A stretch of 64,000 nucleotides of DNA from Acanthosepion lycidas (lineage: Eukaryota; Mollusca; Cephalopoda; Sepiida; Sepiidae). Every line of letters begins with the position of its first letter. Within the stretch, counting starts at the first letter, position 1. The DNA is taken from assembly GCA_963932145.1 (NCBI GenBank), contig OZ010573.1:26294325-26358324 (forward strand), read 5' to 3'. Position numbers and translations under genes: made by a program. The notes under the pieces are model-generated. The model had not been told where the DNA came from. It made no database searches and saw nothing but the letters and a program-made list of their open reading frames with translations. This document shows positions 35,798 through 45,627 of this stretch, piece after piece.

Positions 35798-36170
35798 GAT
35801 TAAAAAATAAGGTCCCTAATTTTGTAAAACAAAGTTCATTTCAAATATAATAAGAAAACTGGAATCAAAATGAAGGAAATTTATTTCTCTTCGATATTAT
35901 GATAGGGGATTGAAAAATAAGGTCCCTAATTTTGTAAATCAAAGTTCATTTCAAATATAATAAGAAAACTGGTATCAAAATGACGGAAATTTATTTCTCT
36001 TCGATATTATCAGGGGGGATTGAAAAATAAGGTCCCTAATTTTGTAAAACAAAGTTCATTTCGAATATAATAAGAAAACTGGTATCAAAATGAAGGAAAT
36101 TTATTTCTCTTCAATATTATGATGGGGGATTGAAAAATAAGGTCCCTAATTTTGTAAAATAAGCTTCATA
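35798..36170 (+). repeat. 110-bp tandem repeat, three full units and a partial fourth
   Basis: AAATAAGGTCCCTAATTTTG recurs with its GGTCCC block at 35811, 35921, 36031 and 36141, exactly 110 bp apart. Units carry AAGTTCATTTCAAATATAAT and GAAATTTATTTCTCTTCGAT. The first three are almost identical, so the expansion is recent; the fourth breaks off after AAAATAAGCTTCAT. It shares no sequence with the other 110-bp repeat at 32163. Confidence 0.95.
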
Positions 36171-37061
36171 CCATACATAACAATAAAACCTAGAAAAACC
36201 CGTGATAATTTCACGGTTTCCTATTTCAATATTCTGATGAATTTTAATTCTTATACCAATGACTGAATAAACTCATAGCGAGTTCTACAACAACAGAAGA
36301 TCCATAGAAATTACCCACTTGCATCGTTAAATATTTGAGCTTAACAAATGCAAGAAAATATTACAATATCAATCATACATATGAATGTTTCTAAAGAAGT
36401 AATGCGGTACAAATGAAAGGATTTGAAATTGAGAACCTCTGACACCCTGATCTTGTTTCCCGTCTTTGTCTGTATTTTTTTCTCAAATACACCTCTTTAC
36501 TCTTGTTCTTAATCCTCTGTAATCCCTTGCGTGCGAACGGCACTCCCGCCTTGCTTGGGATGAAATTCTTTTTTAAAAAATTCTTACTGAAACCAAGCAG
36601 CGTATATCTTGTTTTTTCTACGCAATCAAAATGGAAGAGTCCATTATTTATGAGATGTAACGGTCGTTCGAATTAAGGAAGGGAGGGACAAGCATGGTTG
36701 TTATAGGATGCAATTAAAATGAAGTAAAATTATTACTCTTCAAAATTACTGTTTTTTTTTTGTTTTTTTTTTTTACATAGACACCATTTCATCAGACTCA
36801 TTTTCCAAAGATTGTATCCAACTTTTTCATTCCTTCTATGAAGAATTCAGATCTAGTAGCACTATGAAAACTGATAAAATCTACCGCAATAATAAATTCA
36901 TTAAACCTGGGAGGCGAGATTATTCTAAAAGTATAATCGGACCCCACAGGATTTATTTTTCGTAGATGTAAACTTAACGGCTGAGTAACTACATTATTAC
37001 CGAGAGAAATGCTATGAATCATTCATTATATTACTATGACAACTACTAATTAATAGAATAG

Positions 37062-37066
<5 letters not shown>
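36171..37066. other. No gene seen
   Basis: AT-rich, with a T-rich run near 36750-36772. The minus frame at 36798-37022 has no recognisable motif. Confidence 0.45.
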
Positions 37067-37122
<56 letters not shown>

Positions 37123-37188
37123 GCGTACCTCGATGTGTATTTCACTTATATGGTACAACGCAATAATCTGTTTTAACTGATATTTGTA

Positions 37189-37259
<71 letters not shown>
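37067..37259. repeat. Two (TA)n tracts around a duplicated spacer
   Basis: TA tracts at 37067-37121 and 37209-37259 (the latter preceded by CA) flank GCGTACCTCGATGTGTATTT. The same spacer recurs at 37463 (GCGTACCTCTGTGTGTATTA), also between two TA tracts, so a block of about 350 bp was duplicated in tandem. Confidence 0.85.
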
Positions 37260-37262
<3 letters not shown>

Positions 37263-37400
37263 CGATGGATATATTGTTGACTAAATTAAGCAAAAATGAA
37301 AATACCACTGACATCTCATTTTAACAGATAAAATTACACAGAAATATCTTGAGATACTAAAGGGTAGTTTTATTCAATAAAATCGCGATTGATATACATA
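37258..37400 (-). mobile_element. Mariner terminal fragment
   Basis: AGTGCGATGGATATATTGTT through GTTTTATTCAATAAAATCGC matches the first 130 bp of the element at 37574 and then stops. It belongs to the duplicated block, so it is a partial duplicate and not a separate insertion. Confidence 0.8.
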
Positions 37401-37414
37401 CAGAGGCACGCACG

Positions 37415-37466
<52 letters not shown>

Positions 37467-37527
37467 TACCTCTGTGTGTATTACATTTATAAGGTACAAG
37501 ACAATGATTTGTTTTAAATGATATTTG

Positions 37528-37573
<46 letters not shown>

Positions 37574-37578
<5 letters not shown>

Positions 37579-38427
37579 GATAGATATATTGTTGACTAAA
37601 TTACGTAAAAATCAAAATAACACTGACATGTCATTTTAACAGATAAAATTTATCAAAATTAAACAGAAATATCTTGAAATACAAAAGTGTAGAATTATTC
37701 AATAAAATCGCCATTGGCTTCAACCACGGCCATCAAACGACTTTGGAATCTCCTGCAACTCTTCTAGACAGTTTCCTTGTTAAAGTTGGTCAATGCTGCC
37801 ATAATCCTTGCCTTTGATACATCTTTGGTCTTACAAGGAGTTTTGTTGGTCTCTCGTTCAACTGCGCCAAGACATAATAATCAAGATGGTTGCGGTCTGT
37901 GGATTTAGGTGGCTAGATGTAAGTGGTGATGTTTTCATAGAAATTATCCGATAGCTGGTTCTCCGGCTTGTGTGGCATTGCGGAGATTCCTGTTCCCAGA
38001 CACAGGGTCTTCCAGCAGCTATCCTTTTTACCTATGGCAGCACTACCTTCTCAAGGCATTTGATGTAGGCCTCCGTGTTGAGTCTGAGGCCCTGTCGGAA
38101 GATGAATGGCGGCATAAAATCGCCATCCTTCCAAACACGTTCGTAATCACCATTAGACACATCCAACTGTTTCCGAATGTTCTGCACTGTCCTCAGATTG
38201 ACACGCAAACACTCTGAAATGTTCGTAATGTGGCTTCCGGCGAGAATACCAAACAGTACAGCATGACGTTTCTAAATTTCTGGCAGAGTGAATTGCGTCA
38301 TGGTGCTCTTTTCCCCACAGACGATACACAACTGACCCTACTATAGTGTGCAGTTGACAAAATAAAAAACAAACAACGCGCATGCGTGAAATTAAAATTA
38401 AGAGATGGCGTAATTTACCCATCGCAT

Positions 38428-38430
<3 letters not shown>
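37574..38430 (-). mobile_element. Mariner, DD37D-like, internally deleted, copy 1
   Basis: About 855 bp with worn inverted ends (left AGTACGATAGATATATTG, right TAATTTACCCATCGCATCC). The minus strand encodes a transposase start with helix-turn-helix-like ISECLRVNLRTVQNIRKQLD, jumps to DGDFMPPFIFRQGLRLNTEA, then CHTSRRT and a worn C terminus ending in QWRFY near 37700. About 130 residues between SNGDYE and the DGD.MPPFIF block are absent compared with the full-length family as remembered, removing the first catalytic Asp. Later catalytic positions are also worn. Non-autonomous. TA tracts abut both ends. Confidence 0.85.

Positions 38431-38510
<80 letters not shown>
38430..38510. repeat. (TA)n microsatellite
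   Basis: About 80 bp of TA with one C, filling the space between the mariner and the palindrome. Confidence 0.95.
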
Positions 38511-38514
<4 letters not shown>

Positions 38515-38516
38515 AT

Positions 38517-38660
38517 GAAACGAAACAGTGATTTTTCTGCAACCACGGTTTCTACCAAGATGGTTTCCTGAAGAAACCATCTTGTTAACTTCCTGCTTGA
38601 TGAAAACATTTTGGTTAAAACTGTGGTTGCAGAAATGTCGGTGTTTCGGATATTAATATC
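38517..38660. repeat. Nested palindrome between TA tracts
   Basis: An inner perfect hairpin CAAGATGGTTTC / GAAACCATCTTG (38556-38567 and 38573-38584, 5-base loop) lies inside an outer pair TTCTGCAACCAC / GTGGTTGCAGAA (about 38535-38547 and 38623-38635). TA tracts lie on both sides. No terminal motif of a known MITE family. Confidence 0.75.
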
Positions 38661-38669
38661 TTATGTGGT

Positions 38670-38671
<2 letters not shown>

Positions 38672-38718
<47 letters not shown>

Positions 38719-38740
38719 CATATATATATATATATATATA
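38672..38740. repeat. (TA)n microsatellite, interrupted
   Basis: Two TA tracts separated by GAAACA, which is repeated after the second. Confidence 0.9.
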
Positions 38741-38744
38741 TGAA

Positions 38745-39310
38745 ACATTTAAAAATCTATTTCATTTTACTATAGAAATGCATTGCACTCCTTTTACCAT
38801 AGAAAAACTATTACAGAATATTTTGCCATAAAAATCTGCTGTTGGGAAAATTAGTTAATAGTGTCAAGGCATCGTTGCATATTTAAGCAGCAACCCTTCG
38901 TTTAGACATTTTTTTGTTAAATAAAATGGATAGGAGAAATCTCTTAAGCCTTTTGGTATCAAGTGAGAACTTGTCGAATAATCTGTAAATATGATTTTAG
39001 ATTCTTTACTAAAAACTCATATGATAAATATTCCAATTTTTTCGCAATCTTTTTCCCGGATAATAACGAGAAAATATAAATATTTGACTCTTAGGATGTT
39101 CGTAGGCTTAAAATAAATTTAGTTTGAATTCATTTCGTTTCTCTACTAATCTGCAATTCTGTCGCTTGCTGCTATTCTCGTCTTAACCTGGCCACTTTCG
39201 TCTGCGGAAGACTCTTAGATTTTCATCTTTATTTTTGAACATAAAAAAAATATAAAAGTAGAAAACAACTATGAAATTTCTTGTATAAAAAAAACAACAA
39301 AAATAAAAAA
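38745..39310. other. No gene seen
   Basis: AT-rich spacer. Confidence 0.4.
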
Positions 39311-39313
39311 CGA

Positions 39314-39665
39314 GGTAGATTGTTCTAGTTTCACGTGCCATGGCTTTTCTGGACCCAAAGAATTGTGAGTTCCAATACTTGGTCACAGCAGAGGTGAACA
39401 AATACTTGGAGAATTGAGTTACTAAAGGTAAATAACTGAAACTGTGATATCCAGAAAAGGCATGGCATGTGGAACGAGAACAAAGTACCCACTGTGGACG
39501 AAATAAAGGGTTCGGTTTGAAATTCCAACGTATTTCACCTGAAGAAAGTCGGGGCGTACAACAGTCGAAACGTAGTGAATATGATAATAAAAATAAGGAT
39601 GACAGTCCGAACAATGTAAATAGTTACAATACTTCATCTCAGAAATATGGACAGATGTAGGTTAT
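39314..39665 (+). mobile_element. tRNA-derived SINE, family S3, fold-back copy
   Basis: 39320-39354 (AGATTGTTCTAGTTTCACGT) is the S3 body in minus orientation. It is followed by GAGTTCCAATACTTGG (worn B box) and the same body in plus orientation (CCAGAAAAGGCATGGCATGT), then the tail CTGAAGAAAGTCGGGGCGTA, GTCGAAACGTAGTGAATATG, CCGAACAATGTAAATAGTTA. The two body pieces form an inverted repeat of about 35 bp. Confidence 0.7.
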
Positions 39666-39887
39666 TACAATTTGGAGGAGTGGCTTAACACAGTCTTTAT
39701 TTTCCAATTTCTACTCATTGTGTCTTACTAAGCCCCAATTTCGTGGCTGAGATAGTTGTGTTTTCCTAATCAAATAAATGAGGATTTTCAGAGTAGGCAC
39801 TACCTATTTGGAATATTGGCGTAATCACTCCATAATTTATACAGTCTCCTATTTCTTTTTAATTTGATCTTACACATTTTTATACTA

Positions 39888-39945
39888 TAGATCGTGCAAT
39901 GCAAGGCTCGTGAGCCATCCAAGGTAGAGGTTGACAGTCTTTGTT
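39888..39945 (+). repeat. Short dispersed motif S5, copy 3
   Basis: CAATGCAAGGCTCGTGAGCC then ATCCAAGGTAGAGGTTGACA. Confidence 0.5.
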
Positions 39946-40037
39946 TTATTTAATCTCAATACATTGTTTCAAGACTTTTACTTCGTTGCATCTCAACATT
40001 AAAATTTTCTCATAATTAACATTTAATGTGTACACTA

Positions 40038-40090
<53 letters not shown>
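40038..40090. repeat. (TA)n microsatellite
   Basis: About 50 bp of TA directly left of palindrome P1. Confidence 0.95.
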
Positions 40091-40092
<2 letters not shown>

Positions 40093-40094
40093 GA

Positions 40095-40289
40095 AATATA
40101 GTCTTAAGGTGTGCTATATTTATGGGATAAAGTGCTCAATATCAGAGATAGAGCGTGTGTAAATATAAAAGTGAACATAGAAGTCAACACTTCGAGGCGA
40201 CAGTCTCTTTCATGTTATATGCGTGGCTTGACGATTGCATATAGCATGAAACAGACTGTCGCCTCGAAATATTGACTTCTATGTATATA

Positions 40290-40298
<9 letters not shown>
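40095..40298. repeat. Palindromic dispersed repeat P1, copy 2
   Basis: Arms 40161-40222 and 40237-40298 are inverted copies with few mismatches (GAGGCGACAGTCTCTTTCAT against ATGAAACAGACTGTCGCCTC), with a 14-bp loop around GTGGCTTGACGATT. TA tracts flank both sides. A worn relative lies at 29300. Confidence 0.85.

Positions 40299-40343
<45 letters not shown>
40299..40343. repeat. (TA)n microsatellite
   Basis: About 45 bp of TA linking palindrome P1 to the second mariner. Confidence 0.95.
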
Positions 40344-40346
<3 letters not shown>

Positions 40347-41198
40347 TGCGATGGATAAATTATAGTCTAAATTACGCAAAAATTACATCTCATTTTAATA
40401 GAGAAAATTTACCAAAATTACTCAGAAATATTTTGAAATACTAAAGAGTAAATTTATTCAATAAAATCGCCATTGGATTTAATCCTGGCTTCCAGACAAC
40501 TTCGGAATCTTCTGCAAGTCTTCTAGGCGGTCTCCTTGTTTATGTTGGTCAATGCTGCCATAATTCATGCCTTCAGTTCATTTTTGGTGTTACAAGTAGT
40601 TTCGTTGGTCTCTGACTCAACTGTGTCCCACACATGATAATTAAGAGGTTTGTCCTCAGTGGAGTTAGATGACCAGATGTAAGGAGTGATTTTGTCGCGG
40701 AAATTGTCTGACATCCATAACTGAGTTCTCCTACTTGTGTGGCGTGGTACAGAATCATATTGCCAGACATAGGGTCTTCCAAGACCTAGGGCAGCATTAC
40801 CTTCTCAAGGAACTTGATGTAGGCCTCCCTGTTGAGTATGAAGCCCTATGGGAAGATAAATGGAGGCATAATGTCGCCATCATTAGTGATCATTCCAAAC
40901 ACCTTCGTAATCACAATTAGACTCAACCAACTCTTTCCGAATCCTCTGCACTGTCCTCAAATTGATACCCAAACATTTTGAAATGTTCGTACTACAGCTT
41001 CCGGCGCGAATGCCAAGCAGTACAGCATAAAGTTTTCAAATTTCTGGCGGAGTGACTTGCGTCATAGTGCTTCTTTTCTTTTTTCTCACAACTGACCCTT
41101 CTATGCGGTGCTGTCATCAAAATAAATAAAAAAAATCAAACAACGCGCATGCGCGAAATTAAAAATATAAAATAGCGATAATTTACCCATCGCACTCT
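40344..41198 (-). mobile_element. Mariner, DD37D-like, internally deleted, copy 2
   Basis: About 855 bp; ends GGTGCGATGGATAAATTA and TAATTTACCCATCGCACTC, with TA beside both. The minus strand encodes MTQVTPPEI, ISKCLGINLRTVQRIRKEL, then the same junction after SNCDYEGVW to the central block, DSVPRHTSRRT, NSTEDKPLNYHVW at the place where the family has its last catalytic Asp, and SNGDFIE at the C terminus. The junction is the same as in copy 1, so the deletion predates both copies. Stops and small indels make it inactive. Confidence 0.88.
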
Positions 41199-41199
41199 T

Positions 41200-42845
41200 A
41201 TGGGTCGAAGGATGAGAGACCATGTGCTCCATCGAAAGTTGGGTATGTAAACTGAAATAAAAATGGAATGTATACCCGGGAAGCGTGCGTGCGTGGTGCT
41301 GGGAAGGGTTGAGGGTCTTAAAAATGTAAATGGCACGCACGATACAAAACTGCGGGTGTGAGTTGGGCTGGTGATAACCTCTTTGCAAGTATCTGGCACT
41401 GAAGCGCGCCCGTTCTACCTCTAACACTTCTCTTTTCTTCCAAGATTCATTCTCCTTCTGAATCCCACCTCCAACCCGCTTCTAATTTTTCCTACCCTCC
41501 TCCTTTTTCTATCTTTTCCCTTTTATCTCACCTTCAGAGTATGGATTCCCAATTGCTGCCGACTGAAAACCCAGACTGACGCCGAAACGTATGACAGTAG
41601 TGTATTCTACGCCACCTGATCTTTTAGAAAGTTGCCTTCCGTCATATTACTGTATCACTGTCGCCATTATTTTGTTGTCATTAACAAAAAAAAAAAAAAA
41701 AAAAAAATGATTTATATTATTCCAATTCTTTTTTCATCGTTCTTTTTTTCTCAGTCATTTAAACAGCTTTGTTATTGATTTTATTGTAATATACTCATTC
41801 GTTATTTTATTCTCCTTTTTTATATTCCATTCATACGTATTGAATAATATTGTATTGAGTCATAAATAATATCCGTTTTTATTTATCAATATTTTTTCTT
41901 CAAAAATAACAGGCAAACATATTTTATTCAATTAGATATTTTTATGATGTCAACGAATACTCGTTGTCACTTTTGTAATGCACGTTGTATTAGAAATTTT
42001 ACAATCGCCGATACAACTATACTACGCCGTTGAACAATACTGGTGTCATATGCCTTCGAATATCATTGGCACTAATAGAACTAGCTTAATAACACTCGCT
42101 CGAATAGTAATTCGTATTGATCCGAATAGAGAATAGTGTAGGGAACAGAGTAGAGAATAGAAGACCGTATAATAATGCAGGATAGATTAGAAATGCAGAT
42201 CAATCGATACATCACGTGATCTACTTAATTCAATAACGGGATTGCCTGTGTTTGCTCACTGGTGATCTATGTTCAAACTCAAGTGTCGGCAGCAACACTT
42301 TATTCCTATATAACAGATATATTCACAATCATTTCAAATGAATTATTGCCACGTATCAGACAGTTCTTCAATATATTTTGAGTAAAATTTTGCAAGTTTC
42401 GATAAGAAAAAGTTTTCGCCAAAGTCTTGAACTTGGTTAAATTCTTCTATCAAAGTATTTTGCTGTGATCGAAAAAAAAGTCGGTTGGTGGAAAGTCAGG
42501 TTAATATGGCGGGTGGGGTACCACAATCTAACCGAGTTCCAAAAATGTTGTCCTATATCATTCTTACCGGATGCGGCTTTGCATTGCCAACAATTAGAAA
42601 AACACTTTTCTATTGACGAGCCCAGGGTGCTTATCGAGTCTTTCTGGACAACAAATCGCAACAATGTGATATGGAAGCCATATTTTATCACCTGTTTGGA
42701 TATATTTAAGGAACAGTTAGTTAGGATCAAAGTGTTTGCAATTCTTAACTGCAATAATGTTCGACTTATTTTATTAATATTCGCCACTAAATTAAATCCA
42801 TTGACAAGGGAATCGTATTACAGGAAAATACCCCATTTTCTTTAA
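41200..42845. other. No convincing gene; one unassigned open frame
   Basis: 41560-41640 has GACGCCGAAACGTATGACAG, resembling LINE/SINE tails. 42100-42165 repeats AATAGAGAATAGTGTAGGG-like blocks. The open frame at 42465-42845 (126 codons, plus) overlaps one of 116 codons on the other strand. Neither shows a motif that could be placed, but the length is unusual for this composition. Confidence 0.35.
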
Positions 42846-42847
42846 TA

Positions 42848-43065
42848 AAGTTTCTTGAATGTTCAGGCCGGTAGACGAAATAAAATATTGATTAAAAATA
42901 AACGGAGCGTCTACTCAGATATGGTTAGACATTAAAAATAACGTTTGAAGTCATAAAAACATGTCGGATTAATAAATAAAAAATCCATTATTTCTTTAGA
43001 AATTGCTTTGTTTACGTTTCGCATACGAAACTGTGCAGTTATGAACTTTTGGGAATATAAACGTT
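42848..43065 (+). mobile_element. SINE S4 body joined to the leader of a following unit
   Basis: TTTCTTGAATGTTCAGGCCG, GTAGACGAAATAAAATATTG and CGGAGCGTCTACT are the S4 body. TTGTTTACGTTTCGCATACG at 43010 is the S4 leader, which precedes the tRNA head in other copies. Body followed by leader means this is the join of a tandem pair, like the array at 52.6 kb. Confidence 0.65.
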
Positions 43066-43241
43066 ATCATTAATTATTTTTCAAAAAAAAATATGATTCC
43101 ATCGTGACATTTAGATTACTATGGTTCGAAATTTGACTCAAGTCCTAAAGTTTAATTTCAATATTAAACTCAAAATTTAGAGTACAGTTTAATTCTCAAG
43201 TGATGTTTTGGATCGTTAATCTGTTTTTTCCTATTACATCA

Positions 43242-43242
<1 letters not shown>

Positions 43243-43307
<65 letters not shown>

Positions 43308-43325
43308 ACGCACACACACACACAT
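43243..43325. repeat. (CA)n microsatellite
   Basis: About 80 bp of CA interrupted once by CGTGCACG. Confidence 0.95.
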
Positions 43326-43339
43326 GTATATATAATGTA

Positions 43340-43460
43340 TATATATATAGGCAGCATATCTTCATTGAAACACGTCTGGTTAAATAAGCTAGACATGATA
43401 TCTTATTTTAATCCTCTCAAATTCTTTTATAGATTTCTTAATGTTGATATTATATTCATT
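43340..43460 (-). mobile_element. Penelope-like element, N-terminal fragment
   Basis: The minus strand encodes SLFNQTCFNEDMLPIY, matching ILFNETCMNEKMLPKYT encoded on the plus strand at 45505-45560. Both stop coding where a TA or CA tract begins. Such blocks precede the RT in Penelope-like elements of molluscs (from memory). Confidence 0.5.
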
Positions 43461-43767
43461 AAGGAAGTTGCCGTAGTTTTTCTTCTTTTCTTTTATTTTC
43501 ATCTTTATTTTCCCATGTAGTTTCAATCTCATCCGAGATCACCTTGAAGGGTGAATTGCTAAGACAAAAAAAAAAAAAATGAATGTAACGGATAGTTGTG
43601 AATTTTTTGTAAATAATGTAATAAAGCGCTTTGTCACAATTGTTTTTAAAATGAAGTGCTTTAGCGATATCGCGTTTTCCATTATTTTTATCCAAATGAG
43701 GTAACTTAATCTACGTGATTGTAATCTTTTGTACAAAACATTTTTAAATATTTTAAAAACATTGCTA

Positions 43768-44130
43768 TTATAAACATTTTAAAACATTGTTGCTATACTC
43801 ATAACTAATCTTTTTTAGTATTGGTTGCTTTCTCCTTATATAGAGGGTCTCGATAATTTAAAGTTTCGTTTTTTTATTTTCATCATGTAATATAGTGATC
43901 TTATCAATAAGTAATTTTCTGTATTTTGAAGGTGGACAGGAATGTGTTTTTAAATGTTGTGCGATAGAGCTTCTTTCCAACATATGGAGTGTAAGCCTTC
44001 TTGATAATGTTGTTGTAGTGAAGCCGATATATGTATTTACTTTTTTGTCAGAGATGCAGTCACTCAAAGGACATTTAAATTGATATACAATGTTGGTCTT
44101 TTGCAAAACACTAGTCAAAGGAAAAGGATT
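43768..44130 (-). mobile_element. Penelope-like element, GIY-YIG endonuclease end
   Basis: Minus strand: NIVYQFKCPLSDC, then TYIGFTTTTLSRRLTLHM (GIY-YIG core), SIAQHLKTHSCPPSKYRKLL, and after a frame change LYIRRKQPILKKI and SNNVLKCL before a stop. This is the C-terminal nuclease of a Penelope-like retroelement. The RT is missing. Many mollusc copies end with the same NVLKCL wording (from memory), so the protein end is natural. Confidence 0.8.
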
Positions 44131-44279
44131 ACGCAGATGATTAAGTTGATTGTATTAATTTTAGTATAGAATGTAATTAGTTTTATTTTTTTACTGGGAT
44201 CAGTGGGGGATATATTAATGCTTATGAGATTTTTTAGGATTTTTTTCATCCTGTATATATATATATATATATATATATA

Positions 44280-44445
44280 CAGTGTAACCCGGATATAAGA
44301 GACCCGGATATAAGAGAGATTTTCTCTGGTCCCAAATTAAAGCCATACTTACCTAAACAAAATAGACCAAACCTGGATATAAGAGAAACCTGGGTATAAG
44401 AGACTTCTTCTCCAGTCCCGCTAACTCTCTTATATCCGGGTTACA

Positions 44446-44448
<3 letters not shown>
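44280..44448. mobile_element. pogo/Tigger-like MITE
   Basis: 169 bp, with ends CAGTGTAACCCGGATATAAG and CTTATATCCGGGTTACACTG, exact inverted repeats, plus sub-terminal copies of GGATATAAGAGA in both directions. TA lies on each side and TA tracts extend beyond (44253-44279 and 44449-44480). The CAGTG terminus and TA target fit the pogo/Tigger group. The ends are intact, so it is probably young. Confidence 0.88.
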
Positions 44449-44480
<32 letters not shown>

Positions 44481-44483
<3 letters not shown>

Positions 44484-45058
44484 ACAAAAGGAAAATTTGT
44501 TTTAGTCCTCTGATTTTATCAAGGCAAAATTTAAGGTTTTTATTTTTCAACAAGTTTTATAGACAAAAGTAAAAATGTTAGTTTTTTCAATTTTTTTTTA
44601 ATTTAAGAAACGCTCATTAATATTCATCAGCTCAACTGAAGAGGTAAAGTATGGAAAATGCTAAGTGATGTAATTTAATGTCTAATAAACAAAAGTGTGT
44701 AAATTATTTTTTTAAATAATGTAATTAATATTCAGATTATTTTAGTTTGAGATTGATTTATGTATTATATATTTTAAATTAAAGGAGGTTATAAAATTTC
44801 TTTTAATTTTTTAACATTTTCATAGTCCTGTCTGTTCACTTGAGAAAAAAGCAATTCTTTCAGGAATGGTGATATTTTGACAAAATCCGCGGTGTAGATT
44901 TATATTTTGATAAGATTCGAGTCAGGTTGTGACACACAAGGCCATAACAAGAGATTGTCTTCATTTTAAACAATTTCTTGGTTTCGTTTTTATTTTTTTT
45001 TCTGTCTCTTTTATGATCTTGTGTTCGTTTATATTTTCATAAATATCATCTTCGAGAA

Positions 45059-45060
<2 letters not shown>
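44481..45060. other. No gene seen
   Basis: Very AT-rich spacer. Confidence 0.45.

Positions 45061-45065
<5 letters not shown>

Positions 45066-45128
<63 letters not shown>
45066..45128. repeat. (TA)n microsatellite
   Basis: About 62 bp of TA. Confidence 0.95.
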
Positions 45129-45132
<4 letters not shown>

Positions 45133-45248
45133 GTCGACACAGAGGTCAACACCGAGCAACAACAGTTTCTTTCTTGTTTGAACGCAATCTTCCTTAAGAA
45201 TACGTTCAAGGATATTTGCCTTTGTTTTATTAACCAACTTATCTACTC

Positions 45249-45251
<3 letters not shown>

Positions 45252-45320
<69 letters not shown>
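45252..45320. repeat. (TA)n-(TG)n microsatellite
   Basis: About 27 bp of TA then about 40 bp of TG, abutting the inverted repeat below. Confidence 0.95.
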
Positions 45321-45322
<2 letters not shown>

Positions 45323-45560
45323 CATTAAATAATATAGACAAGTGTTGTCTATTTATTTTATGTAAATTCTTTTCATAACGGCTGATAAGCTTAGATTGGA
45401 TTCAAAAATATGGATCGATATTGTGATTTTCTTTCTTCGTTTATAGATAATGTTATTAAGCTTATTAAACGTTATGAAACGAATTTACATAAAATAAATA
45501 GACAACATTTGTCTATATTATTTAATGAAACATGTATGAATGAAAAAATGCTGCCTAAAT
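45321..45560 (+). mobile_element. Penelope-like N-terminal fragment in an inverted repeat
   Basis: Arms 45321-45380 and 45470-45529 are inverted copies (TTTATTTTATGTAAATTC / GAATTTACATAAAATAAA) with an 89-bp spacer. The plus strand encodes IKLIKRYETNLHKINRQHL and ILFNETCMNEKMLPKYT up to the TA tract at 45568. Penelope-like elements commonly integrate as inverted or tandem partial copies; this fits, though the rest of the element is absent. Confidence 0.6.
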
Positions 45561-45565
45561 ACACA

Positions 45566-45567
<2 letters not shown>

Positions 45568-45624
<57 letters not shown>
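45568..45624. repeat. (TA)n microsatellite
   Basis: About 57 bp of TA between the Penelope fragment and the TIR element. Confidence 0.95.

Positions 45625-45627
<3 letters not shown>

Noticed and set aside
42465-42845. 126-codon frame as a host gene or transposase
   Set aside because: No motif recognised and an overlapping frame of 116 codons lies on the other strand; left unassigned.
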